This document shows positions 50,739-61,656 of a stretch of DNA of 64,000 bases, piece after piece (the first letter of the stretch is position 1; every line of letters begins with the position of its first letter). This DNA is from Desulfocicer sp963675955 (GTDB lineage: Bacteria; Desulfobacterota; Desulfobacteria; Desulfobacterales; Desulfobacteraceae). The stretch lies in contig CAXXVR010000009.1 in the NCBI GenBank assembly GCA_963675955.2, positions 1,550,001 to 1,614,000 on the forward strand, read 5' to 3'. Below the pieces are notes generated by a model. The model had not been told where the DNA came from, did not search any database, and saw only the letters and a program-made list of their open reading frames with translations. The translations under genes and the position numbers were made by a program.

Positions 50739-52002
50739 TCAATAAATTTTAAATATCAAAGTTAAATTACTTTTGCATTCTGCTGGCATCTAATTGTTAA
50801 ATTATACTGCTTCTTTTTATTCCTTTTCTATTAATTTTATATCAAAATAAATTTCAATATAAAAGTTACGATTTGATTCTTATGTTTTTTATCTATCATT
50901 CATTTATTCTGCTGCCTCCTCTGATATTAATTTTTTACTAGAATTATTTTCAGTTTCAAATAATAATTATTCATCAGTATTAGAATCCTTTTTATTCTAA
51001 CCATTTACATCTATATTTTCATTACTGTCCTAGACTTGCCTTTTATGCTTCCTCGAAACTCTTATGATTATGATAATTATAATGATGCTAATGGTAATGA
51101 TAATAAGAATAATTCATATTATTGATATTCATCCATTACTTTCTTCAAAGTTCTCAACTGTAGCTTAAGGTGTTATTACAATATAGACTTTTTTATAATA
51201 TATATCAATATCTGTAGTCATAGAATTTTTGAAAATAATTCGTAGCGTAAACTAATTTCCAAATTTGTTTACAATCTCACTAATATTTAAATTTAAAATG
51301 GTTGTTACATTCTCATTCTCTATAGTCATTTCTTGATTTAATTTCATTGAATCATCATCATTTTCTACATATACATCCCCAATTATTAAATAATCTTCTT
51401 TTAGTAATCACCTTGTGGAATTTTCATTGAAAACATATATTATTATATCATATTTTGTAGCTTTTTTAACTGATATTTCCACAGTCTCCTCATTAGTATT
51501 ATTAGTATCATTAGAATTAATAGTATCATTAGAATCAATAGTATCATTTATATCTGGTTCTGTATTATTTATTTTTGATATTGTATTATTTATTTTTGGT
51601 ATTGTATTATTCAATTAATGTAACACCACTCATTGCAACACTTGATTATGTATTTAATTGCACTGCAATCGCATTTTTAAGTACCGCATAAATCGAACTA
51701 AATGTGTCATCTGTGTCATTATCTCCTGGCTATCCAAACGCAATATTTAGTCCGCATTGTTTATTGACTATGATTCCTTCAGTATCTACCTGCTTCTCTT
51801 CACAATCTAGTTTCATAAAAACCGATTATTTTAATGTAGCACTAATAATCGTCTCTGTTTCATCTCTTTTTGTCTCAATAAATGTAACGGATGCTATTTC
51901 TTCAGCATTTTAATCTGTTAAATAGACTTTTTCAATCATCTGAACATTTTCCAATAAAATTTAGAAAATCTGTATTGGAAAATAATGAATTTTATTAAGC
52001 AT
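50739..52002 (-). CDS. Type I membrane protein paralog, copy 2, degenerating
   Basis: Paralog of the gene at 47235-48525: MIEKVYLTDQNAEEIASVTF and the following 100 residues are almost identical. It lacks the signal-peptide exon; homology stops just upstream of MIEK, and an alternative ATG at 52002 gives MLNKIHYFPIQIFQILLENV. Where copy 1 has the cysteine cluster, copy 2 has a run of glycosylation sequons (NNTIPKINNTISKINNTEPD, then SNDTINSNDTNNTNEE). The run lies in a frame shifted by one base near 51610. An arginine CGA of copy 1 is TGA here (FNENSTRR to STRW). The poly-Ile transmembrane segment (WISIIWIILIIITIS) uses two TGA as Trp. Possibly a pseudogene or a sequence with one indel. Confidence 0.5.
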
Positions 52003-52348
52003 TTTTATATAAATTAATTCTTGAATTTATTTTATTATCTGTAATTCATATATTTCTTTTCGATTAAGAAAATTAGAATAAAGTTGGTTTGTTAATAATT
52101 GAAATCATGTATACAAAATTACTATTTGATTCTGAAACTTTTTACCTTCATGAATTTAAAAGTTTTAATCATTATGATAATTATTCACTCAATTTAACTC
52201 TTGATTAAAAATTGGGAAATTATTATTTATAATAAAATTTGACAAAGTTGTTTGACACAATAATAAAAAATCAAATTAAACTCATAATTTAAAATCCTCT
52301 CACCTTAAAACAATTATTTTACAATTTATCAAAAAAAAAAAAAATTCA
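52003..52348. other. Intergenic divergent flank
   Basis: AT-rich sequence between two divergently oriented genes, with an A13 run just before the next start codon. No coding sequence seen. Confidence 0.4.
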
Positions 52349-53422
52349 ATGAAATTTCTTATTATCTTGTCTATCATCGGACTTTTAAATGCCTAAGCAT
52401 CAAATTAACTGATCTAATCACTCAAAGAATAAGCTGACAAAATTGCACAAAGTATGCCATCAGGTTATGAAAGTCTCGTTCTTGATATAAAAACAAATGG
52501 TTTCGATGGATATGATGCATGTGATGTTGCAGGTATAAAGTTATTGTTATGAAATATTTTAAAGGTTTTAATTCAATGATTGCAAAATATGGATTCAGTG
52601 CTGAAATCGTGAATAATTTTAAAATGGTAACCTTTTCTGAATCAGTGGAGTTCCAATCCTTCCATGTGTCCATTAGCAGCGCTGATGTTGATATCATTGA
52701 ATTCATTGGAAGTGGAGCAAATAGCAATGGAAACATCTAGTTAATTAATTTCTCTCTTTAATATTTAAAAAAGAATTGCATTTTTATAAACTTTTGCTGA
52801 AGGAACACCATATCCTGGTAAGTCATTCAATTAGGCTGAGATTGAAATTATTACAGAGGCATTGCGTGCCACTGCGTAACCCCTATAATAATTTTTATCA
52901 TTTTTATTAGGTACACTAAAATTAAAACCTTTTTGTCAAGTCCTCCACCAAGATTAACTGACTATAAGGCAAGAGAATAATACCTTCTGGACTAAAATGA
53001 TTGGGATATAAAAATGACTAAATGGGATTTATGTGCAATTGAAGATGGATCACCTTGCTCCCAATTGATGTATGATGCATTCTAGTTCAACTACTTTAAT
53101 TGTTATTTATTTATAATTTTAAAGAAATTGCTAACACTATGCTTCATCCGATTACGATGACCGCGATTCTTGTGTAATAGCTTAGATTCCATAAAACACT
53201 TACTGGGATCCTTGCTTTTTATGTTCCTGTGCCATTTTTTAGTATTCTTGATTTATATTTATTTATATATTGTTTAGTTATTCAACCACTCCAGTTTTAC
53301 CAAAATCCATCTAGAAATGTTTTGAACTGGTATACCCTGGTGTTACAGATATTTATGACCCATCAAAAACTAGTTCAGATAATTTAAATACAATCCATCA
53401 CTGGAATGAAACAACATTTTGA
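52349..53422 (+). CDS. Small secreted cysteine-rich protein
   Basis: A clear signal peptide starts at 52349 (MKFLIILSIIGLLNAQA). Several introns of 24-60 nt separate exons reading SLVLDIKTNGFDGYDACDVA, GFNSMIAKYGFSAEIVNNFK, PYPGKSFNQAEIEIITEALR, KTFLSSPPPRLTDYKAREQY, WDLCAIEDGSPCSQLMYDAF, YASSDYDDRDSCVIAQIPQN, YWDPCFLCSC and KCFELVYPGVTDIYDPSKTS. The stop is TGA 53420-53422 after HHWNETTF. Pairs of cysteines in the C-terminal half suggest disulfides. I do not recognise the family. Its start, signal and the following PDI gene fit a secretory-pathway product, but no functional link is shown. Confidence 0.55.
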
Positions 53423-53725
53423 GACTGAATAAAATTTATTATCACAAAAATAACTCAAAATTTAAATTCAATGCTTATCTACTAACACAAAATTTATAAA
53501 TTATTAATAATAGTTATAATTAACAAAATAAAAATAATTTTTAATGAAATTTTTAAAGAAATAAGGGGAAAGGTTTTAGTAATAATAAAAATAATATTCT
53601 CTATTTTTAGTAAAATTTTTAAGACACGTCAATTTTTAAATTAAATTAAATTATATTTATACTCTTTTTTTTATTAATTTAAACAAATAAAATTATATTT
53701 CATTTTTATTTTCTTTTAATATTCA
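53423..53725. other. Intergenic region
   Basis: AT-rich stretch of about 300 bp between two plus-strand genes. No coding sequence is seen. Confidence 0.4.
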
Positions 53726-55295
53726 ATGAAATCTCTGTTCTTCCTGCTTTTTAGCATTTCTTTGGTATTTTTAAAAGACCCAAGTTCAATTAATGGAATC
53801 TATTAATTAACTTCGCAAACATTTGATGATTTTATTCAAGATCATGAATCAGTCCTTGTAAAATTCTATTCTCGTATATTTTTCAATAACTCTGAATAAT
53901 TTTATAGCAAATTGTGTACATTGTAATGCATTAAAACCAGAATTTGAAGCAGCTGTGAAATTACTCGAATCTGAAGATATTGTATTTGGTGAAGTTAATT
54001 GCCTTTTAGAAAGTTAGCTTGCCTAAGAATAAGAAGTAATTAAAGAGAAAATTATTATTTGTTTTTAAGATTGATAGTTATCCTACAATTCAACTTTATC
54101 ATTAAAATGCGCCACTTGAATACAAGTCGCCAAGTATATAGGCCAGTGATATTGAAGCTTGGGTACGTAAAAAACTTGGTACTTAGATTGAGCCTCTTCT
54201 TTCTGTAACAGATGTGGATGATGCAATCAGTAAGCACTAAGTAACAGCAATTTATTTTGGTAATCCGTATGCATAAGAATTTTAGTTGCTCTCGGCCATT
54301 GCGTTGGGCTTTGATGATATATTCTTTGGCCATACTTAAGATTCAAGAGCATTTAAGAAATATTTTATAAGCGTGGACGAAGATCATACCCTCGTTTTAT
54401 TCAAGCATTTTGATGATAAAAGAGTTGATTACAAAGGCCCATGGGACTTTGGTAAAGAAATTGCCGAATTTTTATATGAAGAATAATTCCCTTAAGTTTT
54501 GGAATTCTCTGCAACTAGTGCAGAAAAGATTTTCACAGAGGAAAAGCCTTATTTATTCTTACTTCTCGGGAAAGGCACAGAAGGAATGCAGCATTTATAA
54601 CTCTTTCATTCACTTGCAAAACCTTTCAAAAAGAAAGGTCTGGGATTATGTGTGAGTAAAGTAGGCGGAGAATTGAATAGTAGATTATTGGAATTCCTTG
54701 GTGTGAGTGAAGGAAAGGATATATTTCCAATGATAATTTATTTGTAACCAAATGAAAATGAGGAAGAGCCTAAAAAATTTAGGATGAAGGGAGAAATTAA
54801 TGAAAGTAGTTTGAAATAGTTTGTAAAAGAAGTGAAATAAGGGAATGAGGGATAAATTAGGCGCAGCGAAGAAACATCTGGAATCAATAGTGATATCGTT
54901 GTTAAAATTGTTGCAAATAATTGGAAGGATATTGTATTGGATAGTGAAAAAGATGTTGTTGTATTAATGATTGCTGATTGGTGTACGCTATGTGAAAAAA
55001 TCTAAAAAGATTTTAAAAATGCGGCTAAAGTGTTTTAAGATAACAGGAATATTGTGTTTGGTATACTTGATTATGAAAAAAATGAAATTGATGGCGTAAA
55101 GGCAGATAATTTACCAGTAATAAAGTTTTATCCTTCAAATGATAAGTCTGGCAGATTTAAAGTTGCTGGAAATTATGATAAAAACTCTATTGTGAGTTTT
55201 TTATAAACCCATCACACGTTACACTTTTAATTGATTAATTATTATTTATATTTTTTAGTGTTGATTTGTAGAAGCATAAATTCGATGAATTGTGA
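53726..55295 (+). CDS. Protein disulfide isomerase, ER-retained
   Basis: A signal peptide (MKSLFFLLFSISLVFLKDPS) is followed by a thioredoxin domain whose active site SPNCVHCNALKPEFE appears only after removing the 34-nt intron 53874-53907. The second intron is 54036-54069 (EIDSYPTIQLYHQ follows). The middle part resembles non-catalytic thioredoxin folds (GPWDFGKEIAEF). The second catalytic domain reads VVVLMIADWCTLCEKIQKDF, then LPVIKFYPS. A last intron, 55218-55258, joins QTHHTVDLQKHKFDEL to TGA 55293-55295, giving a C-terminal FDEL that should act as a KDEL-type retrieval signal. CVHC and CTLC replace the usual CGHC, so redox properties may differ. It should form or isomerise disulfides in the ER. 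Confidence 0.85.
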
Positions 55296-55428
55296 TAAAA
55301 TTGGTTCAATTTATAATAATAATAATAATAATAATTGCTAATAAATTATATAATAATCAAAGTTTAAATTAAAACAAAATTAAAAAAATATAAAAATTTT
55401 ATTTTAATTGGCATTTTTGAATTACCAG

Positions 55429-56659
55429 ATGCAACATAAATAGGATTAAAACGATTAAACCGATGTGCACTTTGCAAAATTTAGTCAAAAGGAATACACG
55501 GGACATAAAAAACATGTATATTCAGTTGATTGAAATTGCTCAGGTTTGTTTACTTCTTGAAAAATCATTTATTTCCTAGGAATGAAATTAGCATCAGCTT
55601 CTTCGGATTCAACGATCCGGCTTTGGAACTTTGATACATCAATAGGTCTTGAAAAAAGCACTGAACTTAAAGGACATACTGAAATGGTAGATGCAATTGC
55701 GTGGTAAAAAATCACAACAAACTAATTCGAAAAGGCATCCAGAAAATTCTAATATTCTTGGCTCAGCTTCAAGTGATAAGACACTCAAACTTTGGGACAC
55801 ACGTGGAAGTTCAAGTAAATTTTGCATCCGGAGTGAAAGAACCAAAGGATCAAATCTGAATCTTGCATGGCATCCGGATGGGAAGACAGTTGTTGTTGGA
55901 AATAAAGATGATGCTTTAAGTTTTTATGATTTAAGGTAAGAAATATAATAATTTTGTATTAAATTAGCTTTTAGAAATGCATAGCCTACTAAATTGCTAA
56001 AATTTGATGTTTAAGTAAATGAAATGCAATGGAATGTCACGGGAGATTTACTTCTTGTAACAACTGGAATAGAGTTATATTTATTAGAGATTAATTAAGA
56101 TATAGGAGTAAAAATTAAGGGCCAATTTATGTACTTGATGGAAAGAATCCAAGCCTTCCACCTTTAGAAATACTAGAATGCCATTAAGGAATTTGTTACT
56201 GCATTGGTTTTTGATTTCATTTTATAATAACACAATTCTTATTGCTTAGCAATTGATAAATCTGAAAATTGTAAAAATGGTACAAATACATTTGCTACAG
56301 GAGCAGGTGATGCATTAGTTGGTATATGGGATGCTAACTAATTTGCAGTCAAAGAAACATTTAGTTAACTCGAAGGATAAATTAAGCAACTATCATTTAG
56401 TCATGATGGAAGGTATTTAGCTACAGCCAGTGAGGATTAATAAATCGATATTTGCAATATTGCTAAAGGTGAAGTCAGTTATACACTTTAATGCAATGCT
56501 ACAATGAATACAGGTTTTAAACAAAAAAAAATGTTGTTTTAAATTGTTTTTATAGTTTCTTGGAATCCAAAGTTTCAAATGCTGGCCTATGCAGGCGAAG
56601 ATAAAACGAAATCTAGTACAGATGAAGGAATTATTCATTTTTTTGCTAATATTTCTTGA
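55429..56659 (+). CDS. THOC3: THO complex subunit 3 (WD40)
   Basis: The start is MQHKQDQNDQTDVHFAKFSQ. WD repeats read KHVYSVDWNCSG, LASASSDSTIRLWNFDT, GHTEMVDAIAWHPENSN, ILGSASSDKTLKLWDTRG, SNLNLAWHPDGKTVVVGNK, FATGAGDALVGIWDANQF, LSFSHDGRYLATASEDQQID and VSWNPKFQMLAYAGEDK. The block ATGAGDALVxIWD followed by LSFSHDGRYLATASED is characteristic of THOC3/Tex1. Introns include 55543-55579 and 55704-55734, with others near 55938 and 56514. The Trp of VDWN is TGA at 55531-55533, and the stop is TGA 56657-56659. The THO complex couples transcription to mRNP export in the nucleus. Length about 350 residues, as expected. Confidence 0.9.
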
Positions 56660-56831
56660 TTGTCACTTGTAATAAACTGTTAATTGCGAAATTCATTATA
56701 TATTTAATTTTTTTTTTTTATTTAAATTTTAAAAAATATATTGGGCCAATAAATTTATATCTTTTAATTTATTTCCAAAAAGCAAAAAAAACAAATCCAA
56801 AGACATTTCGAAAGCATTTCCAATAATTTTC

Positions 56832-58507
56832 ATGAACAAAGCACCCTTAAACTTTTGCGATATACATCTCCAATAACAGGATTACTGGGGACCAAACCGT
56901 AACAAAGTATTTGAATAATTTAAAAGTAATTTTTTATTAATAAATAAAAAAAATTCTATTTATTTAGACTTGCCATTTGCACCGTTTAATAAACTGGATA
57001 AAATTTCTAAATATTGTGATTTTGAAACAAAGGCTATCGAAAACTTTATCCAAGTTGAAAACAAGCCAAAAACGACGTAACCCGCTTACTATCGTAATAG
57101 GAGGTTCTAATTATAAAGAGCTGCATAGAATTAGTTTGCAGAGCAATAATAGTAACTAAATCAAGGTGAATAATTTTTGTTTTTTTGGGTAATAATTGTT
57201 CAAAAGGATATAAGAAATAAAAACAACCAAAATAAAAAATCTAAAACAGATATAATTAATAACGTCCTATTTATCATAAAACCAAATTTAAGGATAACAC
57301 AGTTCTTACATAAACTTGGAAGTCTATTGGTGAGATTTCTAGAGGGAACTTCGATGTCAAAGCTAATACAATTGGATTAATAAAATCAAAAGACTTATTT
57401 AAAATTGGTACTGTGAGACAATACAATAAAGCATTCGATAAACTGAAAGCAGTCAAACAAAAACCAATATTTAATTTAGAAAAATAATCAATTGCCAACC
57501 TTCCCTTAGAACAGGATGAACATTTGAAAGCTCTTTCTGACAAGCTCAGAGATATAAATAACAATTTTGCAAAGTATTCTAAAGGTGAAGCTGATTCTTC
57601 AACGATCAAAGAACTTCAATATATTTAGCAACCAATGATATTCACAAGCGATACAGTTTTGACAGCTGTGATGGCACTTTAACATAGTAACTTTCCTTTC
57701 GAAATTATGGTCAGGAAGCAAGGAAACCAACTTTTTATGGATAAAAGCACCAACCCTAATAATTTTTTCAATTCTTATATTGATTTAATGACTGCTAATG
57801 AAAATATTGTTAGCATTCCAGAAGATGAAAAAGATATTGTTAAATAATGTATTGAATCAACACTTATTCATCATACATTGCCTTCCGTCTTATTCAAATC
57901 CAAAGGTGAAACCGAGTTCTCTATTTCATTACCAGAAGATGACATCCTCAGCGACTTCCTGTAAAAGCTCCCTACAACAGGCTTTTCCGAGCGTTAAATG
58001 CTTTATAAATACAGATAGATTACAATTGAAAATAAAATGAATATATTTGTACGTTGTCAAAGTAATGGTGAAATAGATGGGAATGAAATGTTATTAGCTA
58101 CATTAAACGAATTCACACCTGAAGTTTAATAATGGAAAACAAATCTTGAACAAAAGATTGGTTTAATCTTAATGGAAGAACTCCGTAATAATATTTATAA
58201 AGCAGTTAGATGGATATGTTAAGGAATTCTCTCAGGTATTAGTCTGTTCAAGCTTGCTTTTGTGGCTAAAGAAAGCGACAAGGCCTATTCATTAGCATTG
58301 GTTGAGACATATAAGTTGGAAGAATTAATGAAAATGCTTAATTTTAAAGAAAAGGATTGCTGGTATTATATAAAGCAAATTATTGAGTTTGTTGGAAAAT
58401 AGCCAGATGGCTAATATGTCCTTAAAAAGCCTCCATTTGCCTAGAAGTTCGAAGTTTATAAATAAGAAAAGGAAGAAGCTGACTGGGACTAAGAAAAAGA
58501 TAAATGA
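56832..58507 (+). CDS. EIF3D: Translation initiation factor eIF3 subunit D
   Basis: The start MNKAPLNFCDIHLQQQDYWG at 56832 resembles the family N-terminus (GWGP...QFKDMPYQPF); an intron at 56926-56967 precedes NLPFAPFNKLDKISKYCDF. A second intron near 57164-57204 joins a Q-rich stretch to the conserved core: TWKSIGEISRGNFDVKANTI, GTVRQYNKAFDKL, IFTSDTVLTAVMALQHSNFP, IMVRKQGNQLFMDKSTNPNN. The C-terminal half reads IFVRCQSNGEIDGNEMLLAT, LRNNIYKAVRWICQGILSGI and FVGKQPDGQYVLKKPPF, with stop TGA 58505-58507. eIF3d is the cap-binding, mRNA-entry subunit of eIF3. Length about 530 residues, normal. Confidence 0.9.
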
Positions 58508-58673
58508 TAATGTCCTGTGGGCTGAATTATTATTTTTTATTTTGGCAAAAAAATTTCAAAAAATACAATTAATAATAATAATAACTATAAATTTATAATA
58601 ATAATTTTATTTCTATTAAGTTGAAAATGCGTTATAATAAGCAATTAAAAAAATTAATTATTATTATTTGTTG

Positions 58674-59609
58674 ATGGATTATTTGCGAAAAGTTTGTTAC
58701 TTTTAATAAATTGACTTTATTATTCAACTACAGCTTTTTAGATTTTTGAAAAAGAAAACTAAGCGAATTTATAATTTATTAATCAGGATATGATGAAATT
58801 CTTTATTGATTAGGTCCAAACAATTAATCTTGAATATTCTGTTTTTTTTTATTTTTTATAAATCGTGTCTTTAAGTCAATTCTGGTATTCAATAATCTCA
58901 AAACATAAAAATACTTTCAACAATAAGAAATTGTATTACACTATTAGGATTTTGTGATAGAAACTTTAATAAACTCATCAAAACCAGTATAGGTTTTATT
59001 AGTGTAATTAAAAAAGAGATGAGTATTGGATTTTATTTAAAATTAAAAAGAATTCTTTTTTTAAAAACGTAAAGAAATCTTGGATGATTTAAATGAATAA
59101 GCAAATTGCATATTTATTAGATAAATAAAAAAGAAAGAATAGTATTTAGAAAAATAATAAAAATTGTTTGTTAAACAAAAGAAAAATATAATTAATATAG
59201 AATTAGATGTTAATACGGATCAATAAAATTGCAGTATTATTAAAAAATGACATCGATTTTAAAGTTAAACAACAAAGCAATAATCTATAGAATTTATCAA
59301 ATAAATATTTCCTTTCAATGATGATTGCACAAAATAGTAATTATCGAATAATAAAGAGGCTCAAAATGATTTCGAATAGATAGTAAATGTTAAGAAAGAA
59401 TAAGCAGATTAATTGAATGAAAAGTACTCACGACAAAAAGTCCAAATTGAATAAAATATTTCTGATTATTGCTGTATAAAAAAATTTTATTAGTTTTTTA
59501 ATTTTGTTTTTAATTAGAATAATAAATATATTTGAGTGAACTTGAAGTAAGAAGAAAAAGTGATATTTAATTACTGTCCAAAGAAATTTGTTAATTATTA
59601 AAGGGTTGA
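58674..59609 (+). CDS. Coiled-coil protein, unrecognised
   Basis: A short first exon (MDYLRK) is joined by a 50-nt intron (58692-58741) to IFEKENQANLQFINQDMMKF. A second intron near 58839-58873 leads to SILVFNNLKTQKYFQQQEIV. A long, mainly helical stretch follows: KEILDDLNEQANCIFIRQIK, YLEKQQKLFVKQKKNIINIE, NVKKEQADQLNEKYSRQKVQ. A third intron lies at 59474-59518. The end is YLSELEVRRKSDIQLLSKEI, CQLLKG and TGA 59607-59609. One TGA (IIKKWHRF, about 59250) reads as Trp. It is a charged coiled-coil protein of about 265 residues and could be a cytoskeletal or tethering factor; no family match from sequence alone. Confidence 0.6.
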
Positions 59610-59861
59610 GAATTTATGGAATTCGTAATTTCTATGCTAAATTAATTAAGAACTGAAATTCTATAAGTCATTATCTGATTAATTTGTTTTTGATATTTTT
59701 AAAAACAAAATTGTATTATAATTTTTATTATTATTATTATTTTTATTATTAATATTATTTTTATTATATTATTTCAATTTTTTAAAATTAAATAGTTGGC
59801 TTAAAAATATTTTAGTAAATATCAAATATATTGGATAAACAATAAAAAAAAACAATTTGAT

Positions 59862-60766
59862 ATGGCAATTGGAAAGAGTAAAAAAAAATATAAGAAGGGA
59901 ACAAAAAAAAGAATTGACCCTTAAACTCGAAAGGAATGGTATGACCTGAAGGCCCCCACACCTTTTGAAACTATTAGTTTCGGAAAGACCTGCGTTACAA
60001 GAAGCAGCGGAACAAGTTACATTATCCATGATTAATTTATTCATAATAATTAAAGAAATTTCAACTGATTCATTAAAAGGAAGAATAGTTTCAAGTTCAC
60101 TTGCTGATCTCAAACAAAAATCTGATAATCTTCATTGGTTTTTTTATTTTTTTTTTATTAAAAATATGATTTTATTAGGAGAAAAATAAAGTTAATGGTC
60201 GAGGATGTTGAAGGTAGAAACTGTAGAACATCCTTCTATGGTATGGATATTACTCGTGATAAATATTGCAGTTTGATCAGAAAGAAGTAAACTCTAATAG
60301 AAACTTTTGTGAATGTGAAAACTCTTGATGGCTATTTCTTACGCATTTTCTGTTGTGCATTCACAAAAAAACAAGACGGATAATTAACAAAAACTTCCTA
60401 TGCTTAACGCTCAAAGGGAAAAATGATTAGAAAAAAAATGATCGATTTAATCTACTAGGAAGCAAAAGAATCCAATCTTACAAAGCTTGTTACCACAATG
60501 ATTACTGATAGTCTCACATAAAATATTCAAGAGAAATGCAAATTTATCTACCCTCTTTAAAATGTCTATATTACAAAGGTTAAGATGCTCAAGAAGCCAA
60601 AGTTTGACCGTAAAACAAATTCCTTTTTCTAAAATAATTAAAATACTTTTTAGCAACCAAATTATAAGAAATGTATGCAGAATAAAAAAGAGGTGATGTA
60701 GCTCCCGATAAACAAGAGGAACAAGATTAATGGGATAATGAGAATGAAAATTTGTTAAAAAAATGA
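59862..60766 (+). CDS. RPS3A: 40S ribosomal protein eS1 (S3a)
   Basis: The start MAIGKSKKKYKKGTKKRIDP at 59862 leads into KEWYDLKAPTPFETISFGKT and VTRSSGT. Three introns (60016-60055, 60138-60178, 60610-60653) restore KISTDSLKGRIVSSSLADLK, KLMVEDVEGRNCRTSFYGMD, DGYFLRIFCCAFTKKQDGQL, TKTSYAQRSKGKMIRKKM, IYPLQNVYITKVKMLKKPKF and DPTKLQEMYAE. The C-terminus is acidic and Q-rich and ends at TGA 60764-60766. eS1 sits on the 40S platform near the mRNA exit. The intron-rich structure contrasts with the few introns in the giant RNF213-like gene. Confidence 0.95.
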
Positions 60767-60876
60767 GCAGAAAGCAAAGTAAATAAAAAAAATTAGCAAT
60801 CAATTAAACACAATTTCATAAAAAAAAAATATTAATTGTATATATAATTTAAATAAAATAATTTTTAAAAATAATA

Positions 60877-61312
60877 ATGCCACGTGATTCAATCTTATTC
60901 CTCTTCACTCTGATTTTTTTAGGATTGGGTTGGAACTTAGTCAACTGTGAAGACGAAGAAAGCTCACCTTATGACCTTAATCAAGGCGTGTTGTATAAAT
61001 AGTTTCTGGAAAATCTGTTTGAAAAATATGATCCGGAAAATAAATAATTCATAAATTAAGAAGGATATAAGGAGTTGCTTGAAAAAATGTTTATTAGTGA
61101 GGATGAAGGTTTTTTAAATGATTGCTAATCTGACTAAATTGTTTTTACTTTTGTTAGAACCTGAGACAAAAAAGCTATTATATGAAATTGTATCAGAATT
61201 TGCAGCGTTAAAGCCAGAGTAGATTTCTATTGATGATATCAATGATGATCTTAAAGAATAACGATTGTTAAAATTTATGTCTAGTAAGTTTTAGGTAAAA
61301 AGCGATTTGTGA
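60877..61312 (+). CDS. Small secreted or ER EF-hand-like protein
   Basis: A signal peptide (MPRDSILFLFTLIFLGLGWN, then LVNCEDEES) starts at 60877. It is followed by LFEKYDPENKQFINQEGYKE, which has the helix-loop-helix outline of an EF-hand with acidic and amide side chains at loop positions. A 49-nt intron (61109-61157) joins SEDE to EPETKKLLYEIVSEFAALKP. The end is QISIDDINDDLKEQRLLKF and SSKFQVKSDL before TGA 61310-61312. About 128 residues. Calcium binding is a guess: the loop lacks a clear final glutamate at position 12. Confidence 0.6.
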
Positions 61313-61656
61313 AAAGGAAATTATTATTTAATTATTAAATACAATTATATATTGAAAAAAGCTCTTTTAAAAAACCTTTATTTATTTATTTCAACATACT
61401 TTTTGTTTGTATATTTTAGTGTTATAGTTATAACTACTTTGATTACTCTTAAAGCTATTCCAAACAATTTTCTTCTTTTATATTTTGCTAAAATTTAATT
61501 TATAATAACATAGTAGTGTTTTTTTTGTCCAATCTATTTTTAGTAATAAGTTGTATATCTATTTTTAGATTATAATAGCTTCCTCATATATAAATATCAA
61601 GTAAATTTTCAGCGTATAATAATAAACAAACTATTAATAGATTTAACTTTTAAACT
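61313..61656. other. AT-rich intergenic region
   Basis: About 340 bp of AT-rich sequence between two plus-strand genes. No coding sequence is recognised. It should carry the promoter of the RND transporter gene. Confidence 0.4.

Larger units (their letters stand above)
46890..51957. repeat. Segmental duplication pair flanking the Elp4 locus
   Basis: Two blocks of about 1.35-1.4 kb, 46890-48282 and 50608-51957, carry homologous membrane-protein genes in the same orientation about 3.7 kb apart. Identity is very high in 48000-48280 versus 51665-51950 and lower toward the 3' ends. The region in between (coiled-coil gene and Elp4) is single copy. Confidence 0.8.
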
